Positions 33,492 to 41,760 of a stretch of DNA of 64,000 bases are shown piece by piece. The notes beneath the pieces are model-generated. The model was not told the DNA's origin. It searched no databases and saw nothing but the letters and a program-made list of their open reading frames with translations. How positions within the stretch are numbered: position 1 is the stretch's first letter; each line of letters begins with the position of its first letter. The translations under genes and the position numbers were made by a program. The DNA is from Trinickia acidisoli (GTDB lineage: Bacteria > Pseudomonadota > Gammaproteobacteria > Burkholderiales > Burkholderiaceae): contig NZ_JAFLRG010000002.1 of NCBI RefSeq assembly GCF_017315725.1, positions 2,108,001 to 2,172,000 of the forward strand, read 5' to 3'.

Positions 33492-34511
33492 ATGGAGATG
33501 TTGACAGTGGACTATCGATATCTGGGTGGCAGCGCCCTCAAGGTGTCGCCCCTGTGCCTCGGTGCGATGATGTTTGGCGGCGAAACCGATGAAGCCACCT
33601 CCCGCAGGATGATCGACAAGGCTTTCGACCAGGGTGTCAACTTCCTCGACACCGCCGATGTCTACCACGCGGGTCGGTCTGAAGAAATCATTGGCCGGGC
33701 GATTGCACAGCGACGGGACGATTGGGTCGTAGCAACCAAGTTTGGCTATCCGGCTTCGGCAACCTCCCGTCCGAACGCACAGGGGCAATCACGCAAATGG
33801 ATTTGCCGGACAGTCGACGCTAGCCTAAAGCGTTTTGGTACGGACTACATCGACATTCTCTACTTCCACCGGTCGCTAATCGACGCGCCGCTCGAGGAAG
33901 GGGTTCGTGCCATCGGCGATCTCATTCGCCAGGGGAAGGTGCGTTACTTCGGCTTGTCCAATTTTCGCGCTTGGCGCATTGCGGAGATTGTGCGCCTAAC
34001 CGATCAGCTCGGCCTCGATCGTCCCGTTGCGATCGAACCGGTTTACAACATGGTCGACCGTACGGCCGAGGTCGAGTTGATGCCTGCTGCCGGACACTAT
34101 GGCATTGGCGTCGTGCCCTACAGTCCGCTCGCGCGGGGCGTACTGACCGGCAAATATGCCTCCGGCGATGCGCCGCCAGCCGACTCTCGTGTGGCGCGCG
34201 GTGACAAGCGCATCCAGCAGACCGAGTGGCGTCCGGAATCGCTCGCCGTCGCCCAGAAAGTCGCGGCGCACGCCGCTGAGCGCGGGACCACTTCGATTGC
34301 GTTCGCCATCGCGTGGGTACTCAGAAACAAGCTCGTGAGTTCTGCCATCGCTGGTCCGCGCACGGAGGCGCACTGGGACAGCTATATGGACGCACTGACG
34401 CTGCAACTGGGGCCGGACGACGAAAAGTTTGTCGACAGCCTGGTTCCCCAGGTCATGCATCGACACCCGGCTATACGGATCCGAACTATCCGGTCGAAGG
34501 CCGACGCGTGA
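33492..34511 (+). CDS. Aldo/keto reductase with probable 3' frameshift
   Basis: A 339-residue AKR barrel. DTADVYHAGRSEEIIGRAI holds the catalytic Asp and Tyr, Lys is in VATKFGYPA, and the catalytic His lies in ILYFHRS. It should reduce an aldehyde or ketone with NADPH; relatives include Gfo-like and YajO-type reductases. After SLVP the product ends with an unlike tail (QVMHRHPAIRIRTIR). The +1 frame instead reads GHASTPGYTDPNYPVEGR, the expected family C-terminus, and stops at 34519. One C is probably missing from the CCCC run near 34445. This is either a real mutation or a sequence error, and affects only the last 25 or so residues. Confidence 0.8.
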   Translation: MEMLTVDYRYLGGSALKVSPLCLGAMMFGGETDEATSRRMIDKAFDQGVNFLDTADVYHAGRSEEIIGRAIAQRRDDWVVATKFGYPASATSRPNAQGQSRKWICRTVDASLKRFGTDYIDILYFHRSLIDAPLEEGVRAIGDLIRQGKVRYFGLSNFRAWRIAEIVRLTDQLGLDRPVAIEPVYNMVDRTAEVELMPAAGHYGIGVVPYSPLARGVLTGKYASGDAPPADSRVARGDKRIQQTEWRPESLAVAQKVAAHAAERGTTSIAFAIAWVLRNKLVSSAIAGPRTEAHWDSYMDALTLQLGPDDEKFVDSLVPQVMHRHPAIRIRTIRSKADA

Positions 34512-34799
34512 GGGGTTGATCTGCGAGGCGCCCTAAGACCAGATGCTACACGCGCAAAGCGTCGATGCCCGGGCGTTCCTTTATCGGATCGGGCAATCGG
34601 CGTTCTAAGCAAACCGCCGCTCAACTGCTAAGCCACTGACTCAAGTGGTCGAAGACCGGGCGCGCTCAATCGTGCTGCAGGAAGTGAGTGGAGTTGCGCA
34701 CACCATGAGTCTGGAAGACCAACGTCCGGCAACCGACCGACTTCGAAAGCAGGTTGAGCAGAGAACGGCAGAACTACTCCGGGGCCGCTGGTCCGACCT

Positions 34800-35011
34800 A
34801 TGGCGATAGATTTAGACGAGCACGACGGCCAGACCTCGACCCTGGCGAGCTTGCAGGGCTGATACCGACGCACATGGCCACCAAGGGTGACCTGAATGAC
34901 TGGGAGCAGGAGAACATCCTGCAAGCCGTGCAATGGGTTCGCCGTCAACGCAAGGTCGATGTCCTCAGTGAAGCGTTCTGTCATGAGGCGATGCGCGGTC
35001 ACAATGGATAG
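34800..35011 (+). pseudogene. Remnant of mobile mystery protein B (Fic/DOC family)
   Basis: ATG 34800 begins MAIDLDEHDGQT. After one missing base the frame of 34754-35011 continues LDPGELAGLIPTHMATKG and WEQENILQAVQWVRRQR, the N-terminal signature of mobile mystery protein B. The frame stops at 35011, before the Fic core HxFxxGNGR. So the gene carries a frameshift and a large 3' deletion. A 34-codon frame upstream (34705-34809) overlaps its start as ATGGCGATAG and could be what remains of the paired protein A. Nothing else is recognised in 34512-35087. Confidence 0.65.
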
Positions 35012-35087
35012 CGTCAAGCAGAATGGCCCAATCTACAAGCGTGAGATGTAGCGCGAAACGACCCCCAGCGCATGCATCCCATCGCCC

Positions 35088-36149
35088 TTAGTGTCCCGAC
35101 AGGTTCGCCACTCGATTAACCAAACGGTTCAACCACGCCATTTGCGGTGCCGCGCGGGTATCGAACTGTGTCCCCGTGTAGCCCCACCAATCCCAGCATC
35201 CGCCGTAGTTTTGGTCCACGGTTCGTGTCTGCGGGTAGACGACGATCACGCGATAGTCGTCTGCCCAACGATTGAAGCCGACGTCGCGGACGAACTTTAG
35301 ACCGATGGCGGTTTCGTTTTGATTGCAGCCGTGCAGGGCAAGCACCAAGCCGCAGGGTTGCCCGTTCATGCACGCTTTCGGCGTGTACACATAAACGAAT
35401 TTCCCGGCATATGCCGCGCTCGGCGGGAGAGAGTTCGCCGATCGAAGCTTGGTGATCGCGCCCGCGGCACCATCGGGCTGGTCTCCTGTCTTGATGTCCG
35501 GGTATAAGTGCTCGAGGATGTTCTTGGCGCCGTCGAATCCGCAGTGCCCGAGATAAGGCGAAACCGATTTGATGCAATCGTCATCGGGTAGCGGCGGAAG
35601 ATAGGTGGGAAAGGTATGGCCAAATCGATGCGTTCCATCTTCGCTGATTTGCAATCCGGCGAGTTGAGTGGGAAGCGTAGCTTGGAGTTTTTTATAAAAC
35701 GTCGTGACGGCCCCCGCGATTTTCGTACCCACCACTTGGTCTGCCGTACCGTACAGCACGTAGATCGACCCATGATTGAGTAGGTTCAAATCGCCGAGCG
35801 AATGGTCCTTGGCGTTTTGCACGGCTCGATTGACTGCCGACGTCAATTGTTGATCGGTCAGTGCCGACGGAGATAGGCAACCTGCCATCGCGCCTGCCAC
35901 TTTCAGGCAATCATAGGGACCACCGGCAAGAACTGCTGCTAGTGGGAATGTTTCGGGGTAAGCCAACTGAAGTTGCGTGGTCATGAACCCACCGGAAGAA
36001 ATGCCGGCGACGGCTACGCGGTTTGCTTGAATATTGAGGCCCGATGGCAACTTATCCGTGACCTTCACTGCGTGCTGCGCCGTTTGCCCAGCGGCCATGC
36101 ACGTGATAAAAATCGCCATCAACGCGATCCACGATCTCCCAATGCGCAT
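35088..36149 (-). CDS. Secreted PHB-depolymerase-family esterase
   Basis: A 353-residue exported alpha/beta hydrolase. The signal peptide runs MRIGRSWIALMAIFITCMAAG. The nucleophile is in VAVAGISSGGFMTTQL, a GxSxG lipase box at about residue 55. Later parts carry NQNETAIGLKFV and an aromatic CWDWWGYTGTQFD segment common in extracellular PHB depolymerase-like esterases. It would hydrolyse poly-3-hydroxybutyrate, short hydroxyalkanoate oligomers or feruloyl-type esters outside the cytoplasm. ATG 36149 has GAGGGAG seven bases upstream; a longer frame to 36305 is rejected because the signal peptide begins here. No PHB cycle gene is nearby. Confidence 0.75.
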   Translation of the reverse strand: MRIGRSWIALMAIFITCMAAGQTAQHAVKVTDKLPSGLNIQANRVAVAGISSGGFMTTQLQLAYPETFPLAAVLAGGPYDCLKVAGAMAGCLSPSALTDQQLTSAVNRAVQNAKDHSLGDLNLLNHGSIYVLYGTADQVVGTKIAGAVTTFYKKLQATLPTQLAGLQISEDGTHRFGHTFPTYLPPLPDDDCIKSVSPYLGHCGFDGAKNILEHLYPDIKTGDQPDGAAGAITKLRSANSLPPSAAYAGKFVYVYTPKACMNGQPCGLVLALHGCNQNETAIGLKFVRDVGFNRWADDYRVIVVYPQTRTVDQNYGGCWDWWGYTGTQFDTRAAPQMAWLNRLVNRVANLSGH

Positions 36150-36323
36150 ATTCACTCCCTCGGATAAATATTTGAGAACAGGCGCATGGTAGGTTAACGG
36201 TTCATTAAAGCGGTTCTGCTGCTCCCATATGTTGGGGATTGGCGAGGAATGTAGCGGGACAGGCAATGCGGTGCGGCACGATGGGGCAGCGTGCCGCTCA
36301 AGCAAAGCCGACTAAATACCTAC

Positions 36324-37391
36324 TCACGAGTCACCAAGTAGCGTGGTTTCGTGGCCGCAGGCCACGGCGCTGCACCTTCGGGTTCTGCGCAATCTGCCAA
36401 TATAGTTGCCGCCGTTCCAAACCAGCCGCGCGCCGCACGGCCCGCAATAATGGTGGGGCGCAGCCGCGGTGCATTCGTGCCAGCGGGTACTGAAGGTCGT
36501 AGTGCGCGGCTTGACCTTATTGCAAAGCCTGCATCGTGGCATCCGGAGGAAGCACTCTATTACTTCGATATGCGCTGGGAGCAGGTCAGCGATATAAAAG
36601 CTGGCGTCGATGTGTCCGTCCCGATTGGCTTCCCATATCCGCGTGTGCCCCCATTCGATCGAGCGATTAGGCTCGGTCTGGATAAATCGGGTCCTCCCGT
36701 TGTGGGTGATCGACAATGCCCAGTGCTGCCAGTGATACCAATCGGCGAGTGGGGCCGTCACATGTATTTTGTAGGGGGAGAAGTGAGCCTGGGGCTGCAA
36801 TCCATTGCGACGGGCCGCTTCGCGGGCCATGGCCGCCATGAATAGCTTCCGGGGATCACGATCGCCCAACGCCGCAGCATTGACATCGTCTATGGCGCTC
36901 GCTCGTGCTGCTGCGGCTTCTGCTTCGGCGGCACGGCGCTCCGCGGCGGCGGCGGCGCGCGTTGTGGCAGCAGTAGCGCCGTTGGCAGCAGCAACGCGTG
37001 CGGCTGCCCTTGCGTCGGCGCGTGCGTCGGCGAAGCGTTCCCTGGCAGCGGCGGCGGGCGCGGAGGCGTTGCGTGCCGCGAGCCATAGTGCGCCAATGCC
37101 AGGCTCGCCGGGAAAGACATGCGCGAAGGCGGGCCGCGGTTGGCCGTCGCGGTAGTCCACCGGTGCGTTCTCCTCGTACAGCACCACTGGCGAGGACGGA
37201 GCGTCAGGGTTATTTTGAGCAGAGCCACACAGCGCCCAGTTCCAACATGCGCGCGACACAGTGTTTGCGAGGCGGGCGGCGTTTATCGGCCCCACGTAGC
37301 CTGCCGGGATGTACAACTTCGCGGTATCCGCTGGAATATCACCACCGGCGATATCCGTTATTCCAGTTAGTTGTGCAGGCGTCAGTGGCAT
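36324..37391 (-). CDS. Uncharacterised protein: Ala-rich coiled coil with Cys-rich C-terminus
   Basis: Not recognised as a known family. The 355-residue product from ATG 37391 (AAGGACA upstream) has an N-terminal segment of about 110 residues (PAGYVGPINAARLANTV, YEENAPVDYRDGQPRPAF). A helical Ala/Arg/Glu-rich stretch (about 110-180) and a compact region with many aromatic residues (HFSPYKIHVTAPLADWYHW, WEANRDGHIDASFYIADLL) follow. The C-terminus looks like a metal-binding module: CRLCNKV, YCGPCGARL, and RCSAVACGHE. There is no signal peptide or membrane span. It stands alone, convergent with nothing obvious. A structural or nucleic-acid-binding role is possible; no function is assigned. Confidence 0.6.
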   Translation of the reverse strand: MPLTPAQLTGITDIAGGDIPADTAKLYIPAGYVGPINAARLANTVSRACWNWALCGSAQNNPDAPSSPVVLYEENAPVDYRDGQPRPAFAHVFPGEPGIGALWLAARNASAPAAAARERFADARADARAAARVAAANGATAATTRAAAAAERRAAEAEAAAARASAIDDVNAAALGDRDPRKLFMAAMAREAARRNGLQPQAHFSPYKIHVTAPLADWYHWQHWALSITHNGRTRFIQTEPNRSIEWGHTRIWEANRDGHIDASFYIADLLPAHIEVIECFLRMPRCRLCNKVKPRTTTFSTRWHECTAAAPHHYCGPCGARLVWNGGNYIGRLRRTRRCSAVACGHETTLLGDS

Positions 37392-37632
37392 GAATTGTCC
37401 TTGCTTAAGGTTAGAGTTGTAAGGAAAGCAAGATGAAGAAGCGTGTGTCAGAATTTGCAAGACTCACGCGTCAATATGCCTGTGCTCTGCAATTCGTGCA
37501 ACACCATCTCAAACTCGGAGCCTCAGCACTGTTCGCCATTCGAATAGACGGTGTTCCCTCGAACATAATGGCCGGACGCAATTCTATGACGTTCGGATCG
37601 GCGCATGAGCCCTGTCCAATAGGCGAACGACT

Positions 37633-38961
37633 TTATTCCGTAGCGGCGCCAGTGAAGGGCAGGCCTGTCGTTTCAAGACGGGCTTTACAGCTAGCCTGAA
37701 TCTCCACCGTAATATGCGAAAGCCCTTTAAAGCGCTGAAGCGCAGCATGATAAAAGCGAGCATCCCGCTGTGAGTCGCTGGTCTCAACCGATACGACCGC
37801 GCTCATATGCCCCGGACCTACTCGCCATACATGCAGGTCGATCACCTTATCGCCACGGTCCTCGACAGCATGGCGAACGTTCTCCGCCATACGTCGGTCC
37901 GGATTCATATCGAGCAGGATGGCGCCGGTATCACGCATCAATCCGTACGACCAGTTTGCGATCACCAGTGCGCCGACGACGCCTGCGAGCGGGTCCATCC
38001 AAAGCCAGCCGAACGTGCGCGCTAGAACGAGCCCAATGATTGCCAGCACGGACACCGCCGCATCAGCCATGACGTGAATGTAGGCCGACCGGATGTTGTG
38101 GTCGCGAGTCGCTGCGTCATGAGCCTCATGAGCCTCATGGCCGTGCTCGCGCTCTTCGAATTCGATCTCGTGTTCGCCGTCCGACATTCGCACGACGGCC
38201 TTGAAGGCGTGCGGTTCAGGAATATCTTCCTTCGATTCCAGATAGTCACCGCGGTTCGCAAAAGTGAATACCTGTTGTATTCCGTCAGACCGTACGGTCG
38301 TTACCGACACGCCCGACGGGTCCAGCCGCGAACTCACTGTTGCCGGCGTAATGCGGAACACGGGAGGCACGCCATCCTCGAAGATGGAAACCGCAAACAC
38401 ACCCGACGGCGTAAAAATCGTCTGCACTTCGTCTTCGTGAGCGTGCTCGTCATTGCCATGACTGTGTCCGTGGCTATGACCATGACCATGCCCGTGGTGG
38501 TCTCCGCTCAGGAGCCACACGCTTGCCAGGTTGACCAGCAGACCGACCACCGCGATCGGAATCGCTTCGCCGAAATGAATCGGCACGGGCGACAGGAAAC
38601 GTGACACAGCCTCGTACCCTATCAGCACTGCGATCATCGCAAGCACGATCGCACTCGTGAAGCCCGCGAGGTCGCCCAGCTTGCCCGTACCAAATACGAA
38701 GCGAGGATCAGTAGCGTGCTTGCGCGCGTAGGTGTACGCGAGCGCCGCAATCAGCATTGCACCGGCATGCGTCGACATGTGCAGACCATCGGCAACGAGC
38801 GCCAGCGATCCGAATAGACTGCCGCCGACGATTTCAATCAGCATCATCGCGCTGCACAGCGCAATGACCGCCCACGTCCTGCGCTCGTTCTGCTCATGGG
38901 CTGCGCCGAGAAAGATATGGTCGTGTCCTGCGCCGAACGCGACGTCTTTGAAATCACTCAT
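37633..38961 (-). CDS. dmeF: DmeF-type CDF cobalt/nickel efflux transporter
   Basis: A 442-residue cation diffusion facilitator with six membrane spans. It has HMSTHAGAMLIAALAY-type metal residues in TM2 and HNIRSAYIHVMADAAVSVLA in TM5. The cytosolic His-rich loop at about residues 155-175 contains HGHGHGHSHGHSHG, followed by a long charged insert before TM5, as in DmeF. It exports Co(II), and also Ni(II) or others, to the periplasm using the proton gradient. ATG 38961 follows the dmeR stop by eight bases; a GTG at 38973 overlapping that stop is an alternative. It is co-transcribed with its sensor dmeR. Confidence 0.9.
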   Translation of the reverse strand: MSDFKDVAFGAGHDHIFLGAAHEQNERRTWAVIALCSAMMLIEIVGGSLFGSLALVADGLHMSTHAGAMLIAALAYTYARKHATDPRFVFGTGKLGDLAGFTSAIVLAMIAVLIGYEAVSRFLSPVPIHFGEAIPIAVVGLLVNLASVWLLSGDHHGHGHGHSHGHSHGNDEHAHEDEVQTIFTPSGVFAVSIFEDGVPPVFRITPATVSSRLDPSGVSVTTVRSDGIQQVFTFANRGDYLESKEDIPEPHAFKAVVRMSDGEHEIEFEEREHGHEAHEAHDAATRDHNIRSAYIHVMADAAVSVLAIIGLVLARTFGWLWMDPLAGVVGALVIANWSYGLMRDTGAILLDMNPDRRMAENVRHAVEDRGDKVIDLHVWRVGPGHMSAVVSVETSDSQRDARFYHAALQRFKGLSHITVEIQASCKARLETTGLPFTGAATE

Positions 38962-38969
38962 GGTCTGCT

Positions 38970-39245
38970 TCACTTGAAATAGCTGCGAACGACTTCGACG
39001 AGCTGGTCAGTCGCACTGCCAGCCGGCTCATCATGCGTTTCAGCATCGACGAGATGCGTGCGGATATGGTCCTCGAGCACCACAGCTAGCAGGCCATTCA
39101 TCGCGCCGCGACAACTGGTTATCTGTTGCAGTACGTCGATGCACCCTCGCTCTTCTTCGAGTGCTCGCTCGATGGCTTCCATCTGCCCCTTGATGCGGCG
39201 GACTCGATTGAGAAGCTTCTGCTTCTCACGAATGGTGTGACTCAT
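38970..39245 (-). CDS. dmeR: DmeR: RcnR/CsoR-family metal-responsive repressor
   Basis: A 91-residue all-helical repressor. The RcnR-type metal ligands are all present: His3, Cys35, His60 and His64. This set is typical for Co/Ni sensing, unlike CsoR copper (Cys-His-Cys) or FrmR formaldehyde (Pro2/Cys35) arrangements. The helix with NRVRRIKGQMEAIERALEEERGC contacts DNA. It releases DNA when cobalt or nickel binds, allowing dmeRF expression. It lies just downstream of a G-tract operator at 39282-39298 and just upstream of dmeF. Confidence 0.9.
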   Translation of the reverse strand: MSHTIREKQKLLNRVRRIKGQMEAIERALEEERGCIDVLQQITSCRGAMNGLLAVVLEDHIRTHLVDAETHDEPAGSATDQLVEVVRSYFK

Positions 39246-39281
39246 TGATGACCTCCACGACTGCGGCGGAGTATAGCTCAG

Positions 39282-39298
39282 ATAGGGTAGGGGGGTAT
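39282..39298. promoter_or_regulatory. G-tract operator for DmeR
   Basis: ATAGGGTAGGGGGGTAT places G-runs between ATA and TAT ends, the form of RcnR/CsoR operators. A complementary C-run (TACCCCC, about 39317-39323) follows 20 bp further upstream. The site is 37 bp from the dmeR start on the minus strand. Confidence 0.6.
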
Positions 39299-39326
39299 GC
39301 CAATGTTTGGTCTGACTACCCCCTCA

Positions 39327-40367
39327 TCATTTCCCCACCTGCCTCGTCGAGCCTCGCACGATCAACCGCGGAGCGGACGTATGAACGACTGCCGAATTCG
39401 ATGCACGCCCCGCCATGAGTTCAACGAGCAAGCCTATGCCTTTCTCGGCCAGCTCCGCGGTAGGAATCGCGACGGTGGTCAACCCTGGGCGGCATTGGCG
39501 CGCAGGAAGGATATCCGTGATACTCACTACCGATAGATCCTCGGGGATCGAATAACCAAGATCCGCCGCGGCATTCAGCACCCCGAGCGCAGGCAAATCG
39601 TTCGAAACAAAAATCGCCGTCAGGTCAGGCCGTGATGCGAGCAAATCCCCGGCTGCTTCGTAGCCCGCCTCGAACGAATCGACGATGAATCGCTCGTCGG
39701 CGGCCACGGAGCGAATCTTCGCCTCTCGCATCACTTCTCGATACCCGGCGTAGCGTCCCCGATGTATTCCCTTCTTCGCGCTGCCGATGATGGCGCCAAT
39801 GCGACGATGGCCGAGTTCGATCAGATGTTCCACGGCAAGCCTGGCCGCCCCCTTTGAATCGAACGTTACGCACGGAATGTCAGGCGGTTCGTCAGGTAGC
39901 TCCCACACCGAGATCGCCACGGGAACGCCGCGAGCCTGAAGTCTTTTGAGCTCCTCGATCGGTAGGTTTCCGTGATTTGCGACCAACACGCCATCGGAGA
40001 GCGATCCGGCGACCTGCTCGAGAAAGCTCGTACCCCCATCCGATTCGTGATCGGTGTTGCAGACGAGAAGGTGCCGCTCGTGCTTGAGCGCAGCAAGGTT
40101 CGCAGCGAGCGTGAACTCGGGATAGAACGGGTTCGTGATGCAACTGAGCATCAAGGCGAGTGTGGGCGCTTTGCCTTCGACGAGTGCGCGAGCGGTCAGG
40201 TTCGGCCGGTACCCCTGCTGTTCGATGGCATCGAGAACTCGCCGGCGTGTTTCTTCGCCCACGCGCCCCCGGCCGCGCAATACGTTGGAGACGGTCATCA
40301 CGGAAACGCCGGCCTGCTCCGCAACGTCTCGAATCGTCGCAGCCGGATTGAAGGGTTTGCTGCTCAT
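39327..40367 (-). CDS. LacI-family repressor of the beta-galactoside uptake operon
   Basis: A 346-residue regulator with the LacI helix-turn-helix TIRDVAEQAGVSVMTVSNVLRG at residues 10-31 and hinge NLTARALVEG. A periplasmic-binding-protein-like sensor domain follows (FVSNDLPALGVLNAAADLGY; SVVSITDILPARQ). It is divergent from the ABC transporter/GH42 operon across 218 bp that contain an AACGTT-centred palindrome at 40555-40570. It should repress the operon until its sugar is present. ATG 40367 was chosen over 40394, which would lengthen the N-terminus with no family match. Confidence 0.88.
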   Translation of the reverse strand: MSSKPFNPAATIRDVAEQAGVSVMTVSNVLRGRGRVGEETRRRVLDAIEQQGYRPNLTARALVEGKAPTLALMLSCITNPFYPEFTLAANLAALKHERHLLVCNTDHESDGGTSFLEQVAGSLSDGVLVANHGNLPIEELKRLQARGVPVAISVWELPDEPPDIPCVTFDSKGAARLAVEHLIELGHRRIGAIIGSAKKGIHRGRYAGYREVMREAKIRSVAADERFIVDSFEAGYEAAGDLLASRPDLTAIFVSNDLPALGVLNAAADLGYSIPEDLSVVSITDILPARQCRPGLTTVAIPTAELAEKGIGLLVELMAGRASNSAVVHTSAPRLIVRGSTRQVGK

Positions 40368-40554
40368 GCGTAGCGCCGTTGGCCAGGTCATCACTGAGAA
40401 TTTGCCGCCACATTCAACCGACGTGACACGACCTTGTCAATCGAAATCTCAGGGGAAGCCCTATTGCACGTACCCATGATGGCGTGTAGAGTCCGACAAA
40501 ACAATGAGGGAATAGCTTCCTCGCGGCGCTCGGCGCCATTTTTTAAAACTCGCT

Positions 40555-40570
40555 GGTGTAACGTTAAACC
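40555..40570. promoter_or_regulatory. LacI-type operator upstream of the ABC transporter operon
   Basis: GGTGTAAC-GTTAAACC is a 16-bp palindrome with one mismatched pair and the central CG step typical of LacI/GalR operators. It lies 16 bp upstream of the first ATG, in a position to block transcription or elongation. The rest of the interval holds the presumed promoter. Confidence 0.6.
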
Positions 40571-40585
40571 AAGCTTGGTGGAGAC

Positions 40586-41740
40586 ATGGCGGCAATCACA
40601 CTGCAAGGCGTCAGCAAGGCATACGGAGAGCACGCGCCCGTGCTGCGCGGTATCGACCTCGACATCGGGGAGAATGAGTTTTGCGTCTTCCTCGGGCCGT
40701 CGGGATGCGGCAAGTCCACGTTGCTGCGCATCGTTGCGGGGCTCGAAGACGCGACGTCCGGCGATATTCGCATTGGGGGCCGTCTCATGAACGCCGTTCC
40801 GCCTGCCCAGCGAGGCGTGGCGATGGTCTTCCAGAGTTATGCCTTGTTCCCCCATATGACGGTCGAGCAAAACATGGGCTTCGGCCTCAAGCTCGCCGGA
40901 CTTCCAGCGGACGAAGTTGCTCGCAAAGTCGAGCAGGCCGCGAAAATCCTTCAACTCGATCCATTGCTCAAGCGCAAGCCTGCTGCGCTCTCGGGCGGGC
41001 AGCGGCAGCGAGTGGCTATCGGGCGAGCCATCGTGCGCGAACCCGGTGTGTTTCTCTTCGACGAACCGCTATCGAATCTGGATGCCATGCTTCGCGGCCA
41101 GACGCGTGTCGAGATTGCAAAGCTGCATCGTCGATTCGCACAGGCAAGTACCGTTTACGTGACCCACGATCAGGTCGAGGCGATGACCCTCGGAGACAAA
41201 ATCGTCTTGCTGCGTGCGGGCGCCGACGCCCAGCGTTTCGGCAGCATCGCACAGGTTGGCTCTCCGCTGGCGCTATATCACCGGCCGAACAGCCGATTTG
41301 TCGCGGAATTCATTGGCAGTCCTAAGATGAATTTTATGAGCGGATCGGTGTGTGCGCTGAGTGACAGCGGGGTGAGTGTCAAGTTGGACAACAGCCATGA
41401 CATCGTCGTGGCGAGTGTTCAACCATCGTCGCTGGCACTGGGGCAGCCTGTTCAATTAGGCATTCGCCCCGAGCACTTCGAACGGATTGGCGATCCCCGG
41501 CAATCTGTGAAACGCGTCGATGAACGAGCATCGCAAGTTCTGCACCGGGACGTCACGCTCGTCGAGCATCTTGGCGAGCACAGCTACCTCCATGTCGAAG
41601 ATGCCGACGGCAACGTCATGCTGGCGAAGCAGCCCGGCGACGCGAATCATCCGGTCGGCGCTACCGTCGCGCTCGAATTCAATGCGAGTACCTGCCATCT
41701 CTTTACCGCCGACGGCCGCGCAGTGCCGAGACCTCAATAA
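40586..41740 (+). CDS. ugpC: Sugar ABC transporter ATPase (UgpC/MsmK type)
   Basis: A 384-residue MalK-type ATPase. Walker A (GPSGCGKST) is at about residues 38-46, the signature is LSGGQRQRVAIGRAIV and Walker B VFLFDEPLSNLDA. The C-terminal TOBE/OB regulatory domain starts near residue 240 and contains GIRPEHF. It powers import through the two permeases that follow. It is the first gene of a five-gene operon, with GGTGGAGAC upstream. The gene symbol is used in the family sense; the substrate is set by the binding protein and the GH42 enzyme. Confidence 0.9.
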   Translation: MAAITLQGVSKAYGEHAPVLRGIDLDIGENEFCVFLGPSGCGKSTLLRIVAGLEDATSGDIRIGGRLMNAVPPAQRGVAMVFQSYALFPHMTVEQNMGFGLKLAGLPADEVARKVEQAAKILQLDPLLKRKPAALSGGQRQRVAIGRAIVREPGVFLFDEPLSNLDAMLRGQTRVEIAKLHRRFAQASTVYVTHDQVEAMTLGDKIVLLRAGADAQRFGSIAQVGSPLALYHRPNSRFVAEFIGSPKMNFMSGSVCALSDSGVSVKLDNSHDIVVASVQPSSLALGQPVQLGIRPEHFERIGDPRQSVKRVDERASQVLHRDVTLVEHLGEHSYLHVEDADGNVMLAKQPGDANHPVGATVALEFNASTCHLFTADGRAVPRPQ

Positions 41741-41760
41741 AACGATATCCGGAGACATCA

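Noticed and set aside
34628..35017. A 129-codon minus-strand frame opposite the mobile mystery protein B remnant
   Set aside because: The opposite strand carries a recognisable family signature with a simple frameshift; this frame has none.
37433..37699. An 88-codon plus-strand frame between the orphan protein and dmeF
   Set aside because: It overlaps the dmeF 3' end in antisense, has no ribosome site and no recognisable family.
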